This document shows positions 28,080 through 36,487 of a stretch of DNA of 64,000 nucleotides, one piece after another. Origin of the DNA: Amphritea opalescens (lineage in GTDB: Bacteria; Pseudomonadota; Gammaproteobacteria; Pseudomonadales; Balneatricaceae). The stretch spans positions 1 to 64,000 of the forward strand of contig NZ_RQXW01000019.1 in the NCBI RefSeq assembly GCF_003957515.1, given 5' to 3'. The translations under genes and the position numbers were made by a program. The notes beneath the pieces were generated by a model that saw nothing but the letters and a program-made list of their open reading frames with translations, made no database searches and had not been told where the DNA came from. Each line of letters starts with the position of its first letter. The first letter of the stretch is position 1.

Positions 28080-29651
28080 ATGACTCAAGAACTGATCACC
28101 GCTCTGTCCAACCCTAGCCATTACCCGCATCCGACCAGCGAAATACGGGTGATTGAGACGCATATCTCGTGGGTAATCCTGACGGGGGATATTGCCTATA
28201 AAATCAAAAAACCGGTTAATTTCGGTTTCCTTGATTTTACCAGCCTAGAGAGTCGCAAACACTATTGTTCTGAAGAACTACGCCTTAATCAGCGTTTAGC
28301 GCCGGATATCTATCAACAGGTGGTGGCTATTTGCGGTACACCCACCAACCCCACACTAATTGCCGAGCAATTAACCACGGCTGAACCGGACGATATTAAC
28401 ACGCCATTCGAGTATGCCGTGAAAATGCGTCAATTCGATGATTCCCTACGGCTCGATCGTTTGCTATTAAAGCATGCGCTATTACCCGCGCATATTGATG
28501 AGCTCAGTCAGCAGATTGCCGATTTCCATCTGCGCGTCCCCCATGCCAGTGCCGATGGCCCTTGGGGTGAACCGGACACTATCTGGCAGGTGGTCAGTGA
28601 TAACTTTACCCATACCGGTGAGCACCTCGATTCCCTAGATGACTGGATGGAACTACAACAGCTGGCCTATCAGGTGAGTCAGCAGTTTCGCAGCCTCTCC
28701 AACAAAATAGAGCAACGTAAACGCGAAGGTAATATTCGTGAATGCCATGGCGATCTACACCTTGCCAATACCACCCTATTAGAGAATCAAGTACGGCTGT
28801 TTGACTGTATTGAATTTAATCTAGAGTTTCGCTGGATCGACACCATCTGCGATTTAGCCTTTCTGCTGATGGACCTTGAAGCCAATCAACAACACGCCTT
28901 TGCGCACCGCTGCCTTAATCGTTACTTGGAGATCACCGGTGACTATGACGGCACCCAACTACTGAATTTCTATAAAGGCTATCGCGCGATGGTCCGTGCC
29001 AAGGTGGCCATGATCGGGGCCGAGCATGATTTACGCGAATATCGCCGTTATATCAAACTCGCCCTGAGTTACGCCAATAAACCCTCACCGGTGCTATTTT
29101 TAATGCATGGGGTCTCCGGCAGCGGCAAAAGCTACCTCAGTCAGCAGCTATTAGAGCGCAGTGGCGCCATCCGTATCCGCTCGGACGTTGAACGTAAACG
29201 GTTGCACCGTGAGTTTAACCTGAAGGGTGAAAACTTAGAGATGTATGGCAATGAGATGAATGTGCATACCTACAACCATCTCAAAGCACTGACGCGAAAA
29301 CTACTCATCGCCGGTGAGACGGTCATCGTCGACGCCACCTTTATTCGCGAACGAACCCGTAATAACTATCTGAAGATGGCTAAGAAAATAGGTGTTCAGC
29401 TACGCATTATCGCCTGTCATTGCGACCAAGCATCAATGGAAAAACGCCTAATCATACGCCAGCAAGAAGGCGTCGATCCATCCGATGCCGATGTCACCAT
29501 TATGCGGCAACAGCAGGACAGTAAAGAGTCACTAAAAGAGGAGGAGCTTGCCTACAGCTACCGCATTAACACCCTCGGTGAGCATGCGATTCAAGACCTC
29601 TGTGATCAGATTAGCCAAGACCCGCTTATCAGCCTGCCGCTTATCTCTTAG
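28080..29651 (+). CDS. Aminoglycoside-phosphotransferase-like/AAA ATPase fusion protein
   Basis: The product has about 523 residues. The N-terminal two thirds resemble an APH-type kinase fold (VILTGDIAYKIKKPVNFGFLD as lysine segment; ECHGDLHLANTTLL and LFDCIEFN as catalytic and metal segments). The C-terminal third is a P-loop nucleoside-kinase-like domain with GVSGSGKSYLSQQLL (about 350) and an IRSDVERKR segment. Such fused proteins are widespread in gammaproteobacteria, and their substrate is unknown. ATG 28080 is chosen because family members begin shortly before SNPSHYPHP. A GTG at 28038 is an alternative. It is divergent from mrcB. Confidence 0.8.
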   Translation: MTQELITALSNPSHYPHPTSEIRVIETHISWVILTGDIAYKIKKPVNFGFLDFTSLESRKHYCSEELRLNQRLAPDIYQQVVAICGTPTNPTLIAEQLTTAEPDDINTPFEYAVKMRQFDDSLRLDRLLLKHALLPAHIDELSQQIADFHLRVPHASADGPWGEPDTIWQVVSDNFTHTGEHLDSLDDWMELQQLAYQVSQQFRSLSNKIEQRKREGNIRECHGDLHLANTTLLENQVRLFDCIEFNLEFRWIDTICDLAFLLMDLEANQQHAFAHRCLNRYLEITGDYDGTQLLNFYKGYRAMVRAKVAMIGAEHDLREYRRYIKLALSYANKPSPVLFLMHGVSGSGKSYLSQQLLERSGAIRIRSDVERKRLHREFNLKGENLEMYGNEMNVHTYNHLKALTRKLLIAGETVIVDATFIRERTRNNYLKMAKKIGVQLRIIACHCDQASMEKRLIIRQQEGVDPSDADVTIMRQQQDSKESLKEEELAYSYRINTLGEHAIQDLCDQISQDPLISLPLIS

Positions 29652-29672
29652 ATTAGCCATTTGATCAACGTC

Positions 29673-30437
29673 TTACGATATTAAGCCACTGACAAACACC
29701 GGCTGAGGCTCACTCACCACCTGAGTCACCGTAGCACCGTAAAGCCGACTCAGGTTGGCAGCTGTCATCACCTCGGCAACTGGGCCAACCCCGAACATTC
29801 GCCCCTGCTGTAGCAAGACCACCTGATCTGCCAATTGCGCGGCGAGATTCAGGTCATGCAGCACGCAACAAACTGCAACCCCGCGATCGGCGACCGCCCG
29901 AACACGCTGCAGCAAGAGTTGCTGATATTTTAGGTCCATCTCACTGACCGGTTCATCGAGCAATAAAACCTGACACTCCGCACCGGCCTGCGCCAAGACC
30001 CGCGCTACCTGCACCCGCTGCTGTTCGCCTCCGGACAATGATGTATAGTCCCGCTGAGCCAGTGATTGCAGCTCAAACTGAGCCAAGCTATCGCGGACTC
30101 GGGCAGTCATTGCATCCGCAGCCAGCATCAATGGATAGCACCCTAAGGCAACCACCTCTTCCACCCGAAAAGGAAAATTCAGCGGCTGCTGCTGCGTATA
30201 CATCGCCATAAAACGCGCCCGCAGCTGTGGGTCTAGCTCAGTTAACAACTGCTCATCGAGCCTCACTTCGCCCCTATCCGGCGGCTGCAGCCCTGATAAC
30301 AACCCTAACAGCGTTGATTTGCCCGCACCATTCGGCCCCAACAGCACCGTAATTTCACCTGGGCGCAGCGCTAAATTGATATCCTCAAGCAACGTTTTAC
30401 CGCCCCGCTGCAGGCAGATCCCTGACGCCTTCAACAT
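29673..30437 (-). CDS. hmuV: Haemin ABC transporter ATP-binding protein
   Basis: The 254-residue ABC ATPase has Walker A GPNGAGKST, Q-loop YTQQQPLNFPF, signature LSGGEQQRV and Walker B LLLDEPVSEMD. The LNFPFRVEEVVALG segment is typical of HmuV. It energises import of haem or a related iron compound through HmuU. It overlaps hmuU by 7 bases. FecE/BtuD-type substrates cannot be excluded by sequence alone. Confidence 0.88.
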   Translation of the reverse strand: MLKASGICLQRGGKTLLEDINLALRPGEITVLLGPNGAGKSTLLGLLSGLQPPDRGEVRLDEQLLTELDPQLRARFMAMYTQQQPLNFPFRVEEVVALGCYPLMLAADAMTARVRDSLAQFELQSLAQRDYTSLSGGEQQRVQVARVLAQAGAECQVLLLDEPVSEMDLKYQQLLLQRVRAVADRGVAVCCVLHDLNLAAQLADQVVLLQQGRMFGVGPVAEVMTAANLSRLYGATVTQVVSEPQPVFVSGLIS

Positions 30438-31423
30438 ACTCGCAACTCCCGCTTACGGCGCGTTAACAACAGTAAAAAAAACGGCCCGCCCACCAGCGCC
30501 GTCACAATCCCCACCGGCAACTCCGCCGGAGAAACCAATAATCGCGAAATAATATCCGCCAAGGTCAGCAAGATAGCCCCCAACAAGGCCGATAACGGTA
30601 GCAAACGGCGATTATCGGGACCGGTGAGTAGTCGCACAAGATGGGGCACCACCAGCCCCACAAAACCAATAATCCCCGTTAGAGCCACCACCGCACCCAC
30701 ACCGAGTGCAATCAACAGAATCATCACCCGTTTACAACGCATCACATCCAACCCCAGCAGACTCGCCTGCTGCTCCCCTAGGAGCAATAGGTTTAGTTTC
30801 TGCCCATAACGGGGCAACAACCATAGCACCGGCACGGCGGCCACCAGCAACACCAGCAGATCTTGCCAGCGACTATGATTCAAACTGCCCAGCATCCAGA
30901 AGCTCAGTTGGCGCAGCTGTTGATCTCCCGCCAGATACTTCAAGCCGCCTAGCCCCGCCAAGGCAATCGCATTAATCGCTATGCCACAGAGCAGCATATT
31001 TGTGACCGACACGCCCTGCAACGTCACCGATAAGCGCGCCACTAGCAAGGTGGTTAATACGCCACCCGCAAACGCGGCCAGCGGCAACATTAAGCCGCCC
31101 AACAGATACACCGAACTCCCCAGCAACACCATCATCACCCCAGCACTGAGCGCAGCACCGGCAGAGATACCAATCAAGCCAGGGTCGGCCAACGGATTAC
31201 GAAATAACGATTGCGCCGCAGCCCCAGTAATCGCCAACAGCCCACCGGCCAACAACGTTAGCAATAACCGAGGTACCCGCAATTGCCAAAACACCTGAGC
31301 GGCCACCGACTGATCAAAAATCGTCGTTAGATCCAGCGATACTGGACCCGTGAGTAATGACACCAGCATCACCAGAGGCAACAAACAGCTAAACCCCAAG
31401 ACAACCTTACGATGACTCATCAA
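30431..31423 (-). CDS. hmuU: FecCD-family iron/haem permease
   Basis: The 330-residue protein has about ten membrane helices and the FecCD signatures GAAAQSLFRNPLADPGLIGISAGAA (early) and TGIIGFVGLVVPHLVR (late). It is the inner-membrane channel for haem or siderophore import. It overlaps tonB by 4 bases upstream and hmuV by 7 bases downstream, so the three are one operon. The binding protein gene is not here. Confidence 0.92.
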   Translation of the reverse strand: MMSHRKVVLGFSCLLPLVMLVSLLTGPVSLDLTTIFDQSVAAQVFWQLRVPRLLLTLLAGGLLAITGAAAQSLFRNPLADPGLIGISAGAALSAGVMMVLLGSSVYLLGGLMLPLAAFAGGVLTTLLVARLSVTLQGVSVTNMLLCGIAINAIALAGLGGLKYLAGDQQLRQLSFWMLGSLNHSRWQDLLVLLVAAVPVLWLLPRYGQKLNLLLLGEQQASLLGLDVMRCKRVMILLIALGVGAVVALTGIIGFVGLVVPHLVRLLTGPDNRRLLPLSALLGAILLTLADIISRLLVSPAELPVGIVTALVGGPFFLLLLTRRKRELRVC

Positions 31424-32301
31424 TGTTTCTCCAATACAAAATCAATGGGCACACGCACATAGGATGCAACCGCAATACCGTTTTGCTTAGCCGGTACAAA
31501 CTGCCAACGCTTCACTGCTTTCTGCGCAGCCCGATCAAGCAGTACTGAACCCGAGCTATGTTCCACACTCAGCCCGGTGACGGCACCTTTTCGATCGATC
31601 ATCACGTGCAGCATCACCCGCCCTTCAATCCCCCGCTTACGGGCCAAACGCGGATATTTAGGTGACTCAGGTGGTGTCATAAATTGTGGTTGTGACTGAT
31701 ACAGAGGTGCGCCCTGTAAACCAGCACTATCGGGCAATACCGGTGTCGCCTCTGCTGAAGCCGCGCTATTGTCTGAATTATTGTTTGAACTATTGTCTGA
31801 GCGCTGTGCAACCGGCTCAGCCTGCGACGTCGGTATGGATTTTTCCTCGACTGGCGGCTTTACTGTCGGTTTTACTGACGACTTTACTAGCAGCTTTTTT
31901 TCCACAACAGAAACCGCTTTATGTACGGCCGGTTTCAGCTGAGGTTTTTCGCGCTTCTCATGTTGATGCTCGGTAACCGCAGGCTTAGGCGGAATAACGA
32001 TATTAGGCTGGGTGCTATTTGGTTCAGGAGGATCGACTCGGTCGGCAGGTTCAAGCTCATTCTGAGCCGCAGCCACATCCTTGGACTCAATCGGCCCATC
32101 CTTAACCGCAGTATTCGCCGAATCGCTAGGATTATCTGCATGCGCCGCGGTGACACTAACCGTCAGTATCTGCCCTCCGACATGCGGAGCTTGCGTTGCA
32201 GTCAGCCAGCCACCGATCAGGGCGATGTGGGCAACCGCCGACACCCCAAGGGTTATCATCAAAATACGCCACTTAAACAGAGTGGTCAGCAGGCTGTTCA
32301 C
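31420..32301 (-). CDS. tonB: TonB energy-transducing protein
   Basis: The 293-residue protein has one N-terminal membrane helix (MITLGVSAVAHIALIGGWL), a long Pro/Lys/Glu-rich periplasmic spacer and a C-terminal TonB domain. That domain shows PKYPRLARKRGIEGRVMLHV and later AVKRWQFVPAKQNG. It transmits proton-motive force to outer-membrane receptors. Here it is translationally coupled to hmuUV, so it is likely dedicated to iron/haem uptake. exbBD and a receptor are not in the window. Confidence 0.93.
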   Translation of the reverse strand: MNSLLTTLFKWRILMITLGVSAVAHIALIGGWLTATQAPHVGGQILTVSVTAAHADNPSDSANTAVKDGPIESKDVAAAQNELEPADRVDPPEPNSTQPNIVIPPKPAVTEHQHEKREKPQLKPAVHKAVSVVEKKLLVKSSVKPTVKPPVEEKSIPTSQAEPVAQRSDNSSNNNSDNSAASAEATPVLPDSAGLQGAPLYQSQPQFMTPPESPKYPRLARKRGIEGRVMLHVMIDRKGAVTGLSVEHSSGSVLLDRAAQKAVKRWQFVPAKQNGIAVASYVRVPIDFVLEKH

Positions 32302-32418
32302 AGATTCAGATCACATTTTATTTAAAAGGTGTAATTAGTCACAAAAGTTGGCGATTATAATAGCAGTATCGACACCCCTGTCTGATATTTTCTCATAGGA
32401 TCATTAAACGGGTTCAGC

Positions 32419-32742
32419 ATGACCACCATGACACCATTATTTTCCATCAGCGAACTACCCGACAACAGTGCTAAAGGCATAGAGCTAGGTGAACGAAAGC
32501 TCTTTGCCGTTAACCAAAAGGGAAACATCTATCTCTATGAAAACCGCTGCCCACATAAAGGCATCCCGCTGGAATGGATGCCGGACACCTTTCTCGATCT
32601 AGAAAAACAGTTTATTCAGTGCGCCACCCATGGCGCCCTATTCACCATCGATCAAGGCCTCTGTATTGCAGGCCCCTGTACCGGCGCCAAACTAGTGCCG
32701 ATCAGCTTTGAGGTGATAGAGGGGCAAGTTTGCATCGCCTAA
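32419..32742 (+). CDS. Rieske-type [2Fe-2S] protein
   Basis: The 107-residue protein carries the two Rieske cluster motifs: C-P-H in ENRCPHKGIPL (about residue 45) and C-x2-H in IQCATHGALF (about residue 72). It ends soon after the domain, as in small cytosolic Rieske ferredoxins. The electron partner is unknown. The TAA stop overlaps the opposing sfsA stop (CTAA), an end-to-end overlap. Confidence 0.88.
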   Translation: MTTMTPLFSISELPDNSAKGIELGERKLFAVNQKGNIYLYENRCPHKGIPLEWMPDTFLDLEKQFIQCATHGALFTIDQGLCIAGPCTGAKLVPISFEVIEGQVCIA

Positions 32743-33446
32743 TCAAGACATACCGGTAGCGAGTGACTAATCGTCACCTGCTGCGGTGTAATGCTGGCGC
32801 CGTACGCATAGATTTCAACCCCCGCAGCCGCCGCTTCACGGAGTAATCGCCCATACTCAGGATCGATATGATCCGCTGGGCGTACTTGTTCAATGCCGGT
32901 GTGAGGCACACAAAACATCAATACCGCCCGATGCCCTTGCGAGACCATCAACATCAACTCCCGAAGATGCTTGGCTCCCCGAGTGGTGACCGCATCGGGA
33001 AAAGAGCCGATGCCGTCATCCTCTAACAGGGTGACATTTTTAATCTCGACATAGCACAGTGGCCGCTCAGAACTTTCCAACAGAAGGTCGATACGGCTAT
33101 TCTCATCGCCATACTTCACTTCCTGACGAATCTGCTGGTAGCCCTGTAGCTCATCGATAATACCGCCTTCGATCGCTTCTCGAATCAAGGCATTCGCTCG
33201 GCCCGTATTAATACAGGCCCAAAAAAGCGACTCAACCCGCACCAGCTCCCAACCAAATAAGTATTTGCGTTTTAAGTTACCGGAATCCTGAATCCACACC
33301 TCACTCCCTGGGTCTGCACAGTTTTTCATCGATCCCGTATTAGGGCAGTGCACCGTTAACTGCTCACCACTATCGAGCTCAATATCCGCCAAAAAACGCT
33401 TATAACGCTTGATCAACCGGCCGGACTGCATCTTTTCCAGTTGCAT
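32739..33446 (-). CDS. sfsA: SfsA family protein
   Basis: The 235-residue protein shows the family features KRYKRFLADIEL, HCPNTGSMKNCADPGSEVW, YVEIKNVTLLE, FPDAVTTRGAKHLREL and VLMFCVPHTGI. SfsA is a conserved putative nuclease/DNA-binding protein once named for sugar fermentation stimulation; its real role is not settled. It overlaps the stop of the aminotransferase gene by one base (TGATG). Confidence 0.95.
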   Translation of the reverse strand: MQLEKMQSGRLIKRYKRFLADIELDSGEQLTVHCPNTGSMKNCADPGSEVWIQDSGNLKRKYLFGWELVRVESLFWACINTGRANALIREAIEGGIIDELQGYQQIRQEVKYGDENSRIDLLLESSERPLCYVEIKNVTLLEDDGIGSFPDAVTTRGAKHLRELMLMVSQGHRAVLMFCVPHTGIEQVRPADHIDPEYGRLLREAAAAGVEIYAYGASITPQQVTISHSLPVCLD

Positions 33447-34603
33447 CAGCTCAGTCTCAACCGCAAACGCGCTAACGCTTTCTCTATCTGCGCCACACTG
33501 GTGGTATAGGAGAAACGAATATAGCGATTAGCCTGATAATCACCGAAATCAACACCCGGCGTCACCGCGACTTTATCCTGCTCTAACAGATCCCAACAAA
33601 AGTCGAAGGTGTTATCGGTAAAGCGGGAGGCATCAGCATAGACATAGAAGGCACCCTCCGGCATCAACGGAATACCAAAGCCCAATGCTCGTAAACCGTC
33701 CACCAGCAGATCCCGTCGCTCTCTAAACGCTTCGCGACGCTGCTCAAGAATTTCGAGGGTTTCCGGCCGGAATGCCGCCAGCGCTGCATGTTGCGCAATG
33801 GTAGGTGGTGAAATAAATAGATTCTGCGCCAACCGCTCAATATCCGGTGCAGCCGATTCAGGTACGACCGTCCAGCCCAAGCGCCAACCGGTCATACCGA
33901 AATACTTGGAGAAGCTATTCAAGACGAAGGCATCCTGATCCACCGACAAGACCGAGGTCGCATCAAAACCATAGGTCAGGCCGTGATAGAGCTCATCGAC
34001 GACCAGATGTCCCCCTTTGCCTTTCACCGTTTGCGCAATCAGTTCGAGCTGCTCCCGCGGCACAACACTACCGGTAGGGTTCGATGGCGAGGCCAGCAGA
34101 ACCCCAGCGGTATTGGCTTGCCAATGCTGCTCAATCAGCTCAGGGGTTAATTGATAATTATCGGCGGCTTCAACCGGCACTAACTGCCCGCGCGCTTCTA
34201 ATAGACGTAAAAACCGAGGATTACAGGGATAACCTGGATCCGCCATCATAAAAGTCTGCCCTGGGTTTGCCAGGGTCGCAAACACCATCAACAGCGCCCC
34301 CGACGCCCCTGCGGTGACGATTATCCGCTCAGGGGGAATATCCAGACCGTAACGGTACTGATAAAAACCGGCAATCGCTTCCCGTAACGCTGGAATACCC
34401 GCCGCCGGGGTATATTGCGTATGCCCATCCTGAATCGCCGCAATGCCCGCTTCAGCAATGGGCGCGGGGGTAGCAAAATCTGGCTCACCCGCACACATAT
34501 GCACCACATCATGTCCTTGAGCTTCCAGCTCCTTTGCCCGCTTTAGCAGATCCATGACTTTAAAAGACTCAATATCAGCGACCCGATCCGACCAGTTATT
34601 CAT
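33446..34603 (-). CDS. PLP-dependent class I/II aminotransferase
   Basis: The 385-residue fold-type I enzyme has the N-terminal segment HMCAGEPDFATP and cofactor residues in SPSNPTGSVV and VVDELYHGLTYG. The Schiff-base lysine is in NSFSKYFGMTGWRLGW (about residue 231), and the C-terminal arginine is in NRYIRFSYTTS. It transfers amino groups between amino and keto acids. The exact substrate is not clear, and it is often placed beside sfsA and dksA in Pseudomonas relatives. Confidence 0.9.
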   Translation of the reverse strand: MNNWSDRVADIESFKVMDLLKRAKELEAQGHDVVHMCAGEPDFATPAPIAEAGIAAIQDGHTQYTPAAGIPALREAIAGFYQYRYGLDIPPERIIVTAGASGALLMVFATLANPGQTFMMADPGYPCNPRFLRLLEARGQLVPVEAADNYQLTPELIEQHWQANTAGVLLASPSNPTGSVVPREQLELIAQTVKGKGGHLVVDELYHGLTYGFDATSVLSVDQDAFVLNSFSKYFGMTGWRLGWTVVPESAAPDIERLAQNLFISPPTIAQHAALAAFRPETLEILEQRREAFRERRDLLVDGLRALGFGIPLMPEGAFYVYADASRFTDNTFDFCWDLLEQDKVAVTPGVDFGDYQANRYIRFSYTTSVAQIEKALARLRLRLS

Positions 34604-34970
34604 GACAGGCGGTTCCTCTGTTAGCTATTTTCGAATGGCGAGGATTATACATTAGTCACAACCGTAACGCAGAATCACTCAGATAAAGCTTCCTTTAGCC
34701 GATGCGGTATAAACAACAATCACTGCTATAATTAACGGTTGTAATGCTTGCAGAGGATAAGCGTTCATAGCGATATGACAAAATCAATAAATCAGACCAA
34801 TATCAGTACAAAAATAGTTTTTTGATCTGGGGGCTGGTGCTAACCCAAAGGTTCTGGTAACTTCAGCTCCCTTCTGATGGATGGTTTAAAAAACCATCAG
34901 CATCTAAGCCGTTGGTAGAAGCGTTCGGGCACGGTTGCCCGACCTGTTGAGAGAGAAGCGAGGCAGAACT
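34604..34970 (+). promoter_or_regulatory. Promoter and leader region of dksA
   Basis: The 367-base gap holds no convincing frame. A perfect TATAAT stands at 34727-34732 but no good -35 is seen 17 bases before it. Later an inverted repeat GATGGTTT/AAACCATC (about 34880-34900) could fold in the leader. GCGAGG at 34958-34963 is the ribosome-binding site for ATG 34971. Confidence 0.45.
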
Positions 34971-35399
34971 ATGCCGAATCAAGAAACACAGTTCACCCAC
35001 TTTGAGCCATATCCTATTAAGGAAGGCGAAGAGTACATGAATGATGCTCAAAAAGATCATTTCCGTCGCATCCTGAACGCCTGGAAACAGGAACTAATGG
35101 AAGAGGTCGACCGTACCGTCAATCACTTGCAGGAAGAAGCAACCAACTTTGCTGACCCTAGTGATCGGGCTAGCCAGGAAGAGGAATTCAGCCTCGAACT
35201 GCGCACCCGTGACCGAGAACGCAAATTGATCAATAAGATATCCAAGGCGATGGGCACCATCGACGACGATGATTATGGTTACTGTTCAGCCTGTGGTGTA
35301 GAGATCGGTGTGCGTCGACTAGAAGCACGACCAACTGCAACCCTTTGCATTGATTGCAAAACACTGGCTGAGATCAAAGAGAAGCAGCTCGGTATCTGA
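34971..35399 (+). CDS. dksA: RNA polymerase-binding transcription factor DksA
   Basis: The 142-residue protein has the long coiled-coil arm (about 35-110) with the tip aspartates in FADPSDRASQEEE. Its four-cysteine zinc finger is CSACG ... CIDC (about 114-138). It enters the RNA polymerase secondary channel and, with ppGpp, resets promoter use under starvation. The start at 34971 is fixed by GCGAGG upstream and family length (E. coli 151). gluQRS follows, the usual pairing. Confidence 0.97.
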   Translation: MPNQETQFTHFEPYPIKEGEEYMNDAQKDHFRRILNAWKQELMEEVDRTVNHLQEEATNFADPSDRASQEEEFSLELRTRDRERKLINKISKAMGTIDDDDYGYCSACGVEIGVRRLEARPTATLCIDCKTLAEIKEKQLGI

Positions 35400-35435
35400 C
35401 CCTACGCGGCTGACACATCGTCGGCCGCTTTTGCA

Positions 35436-36311
35436 ATGGTCTATACAGGTCGCTTTGCCCCCTCACCCACTGGCCCGCTCCACTTTGGCTCCCTTTTAGC
35501 TGCACTTGCCAGCTACCTTGACGCTCGCTCACATAATGGCCAATGGCTAGTACGCATTGAAGATCTTGACACGCCCCGCGTGGTCAAAGGCGCCACGGAT
35601 AGCATACTTAACACCCTAGAACAGTTTGGCTTTGAATGGCATGGGCCGGTGATACGTCAAAGCGACCGCCTGCCCATCTACCATGATATTTTGTCACAGC
35701 TGATCGATAACCATCTTGCCTACCCCTGCCATTGCTCGCGGCAACAGATATTCGATCGTACAGGCGGGCGACGTTATGATGGTTATTGCCGCACTCATCC
35801 GCCAAAAAACAGCAGCGACTGTGCGATTCGCAGCCATTGTGAACAGCGCTACCCCTTTGATGATCTTATCCAAGGGCATCAGCCCGCTAACGACCCAACA
35901 GAAGACTTCGTCATCTTTCGACGGGATGGTTTTTTCGCCTATCAACTCGCCGTCACCATTGACGATGCCGAGCAACAGATCAACCATATCGTACGCGGCT
36001 CAGACCTACTCGACTCAACCCCTAAGCAGATACACCTGCAACAGCAGTTAGGCTACCCACAGCCGATCTACGCCCATATCCCCGTGGCCACTAATGTCCA
36101 AGGGCAAAAACTTAGCAAACAAACCCTTGCACCGGCACTGGATCACCAACAAGCCCGTCAACAGATGATTCAAGCGTTACGTTTTTTAGGTCAGCAACCG
36201 GTGGTAGAGTTATATGATTGTCGCCTAGAGGAGTGTCTTAATTGGGCCATCGAGCACTGGGATATCACCGCTATCCCCAGCCAAATGAGCATTGTTCTGG
36301 AGACTAACTGA
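35436..36311 (+). CDS. gluQRS: Glutamyl-Q tRNA(Asp) synthetase
   Basis: The 291-residue protein is a GluRS catalytic-domain paralogue without the anticodon-binding half. Motifs are GRFAPSPTGPLHFGSL (HIGH-type HFGS), the zinc-site region CHCSRQQIF ... YCRTH and the KMSKS-type QKLSKQT. It attaches glutamate to queuosine in tRNA-Asp. It sits just after dksA as in E. coli and Pseudomonas, and its stop overlaps the start of the small cbrX gene. Confidence 0.96.
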   Translation: MVYTGRFAPSPTGPLHFGSLLAALASYLDARSHNGQWLVRIEDLDTPRVVKGATDSILNTLEQFGFEWHGPVIRQSDRLPIYHDILSQLIDNHLAYPCHCSRQQIFDRTGGRRYDGYCRTHPPKNSSDCAIRSHCEQRYPFDDLIQGHQPANDPTEDFVIFRRDGFFAYQLAVTIDDAEQQINHIVRGSDLLDSTPKQIHLQQQLGYPQPIYAHIPVATNVQGQKLSKQTLAPALDHQQARQQMIQALRFLGQQPVVELYDCRLEECLNWAIEHWDITAIPSQMSIVLETN

Positions 36312-36487
36312 TGCATTTCTATCGTGTTCTGATTGTGCTGGTGATAGGTGGTTATCTACTATCCCCAATTTTGGACCAATGGTGGCCTAACTCCTCTACC
36401 CCTTGGTACCGTCCTTTTATTATCTGGGCAGCCCTGATACTGATTATTGCGATTCTCGAAAGAAGGCGGCGCAGCGATGAATTTTAA
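36311..36487 (+). CDS. cbrX: Small membrane protein between gluQRS and cbrA (CbrX-like)
   Basis: ATG 36311 overlaps the gluQRS stop (TGATG) and gives 58 codons. The product starts MHFYRVLIVLVIGGYLL, then DQWWPNSSTPWYRPF, a second hydrophobic helix (IIWAALILIIAILE) and a basic tail RRRRSDEF. Two membrane helices are expected. Its last 11 bases overlap the start of cbrA, so the kinase should be translated by coupling. A small ORF in this place, cbrX, is known upstream of cbrA in Pseudomonas. I infer the name from position and form, not from a computed alignment. Confidence 0.75.
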   Translation: MHFYRVLIVLVIGGYLLSPILDQWWPNSSTPWYRPFIIWAALILIIAILERRRRSDEF

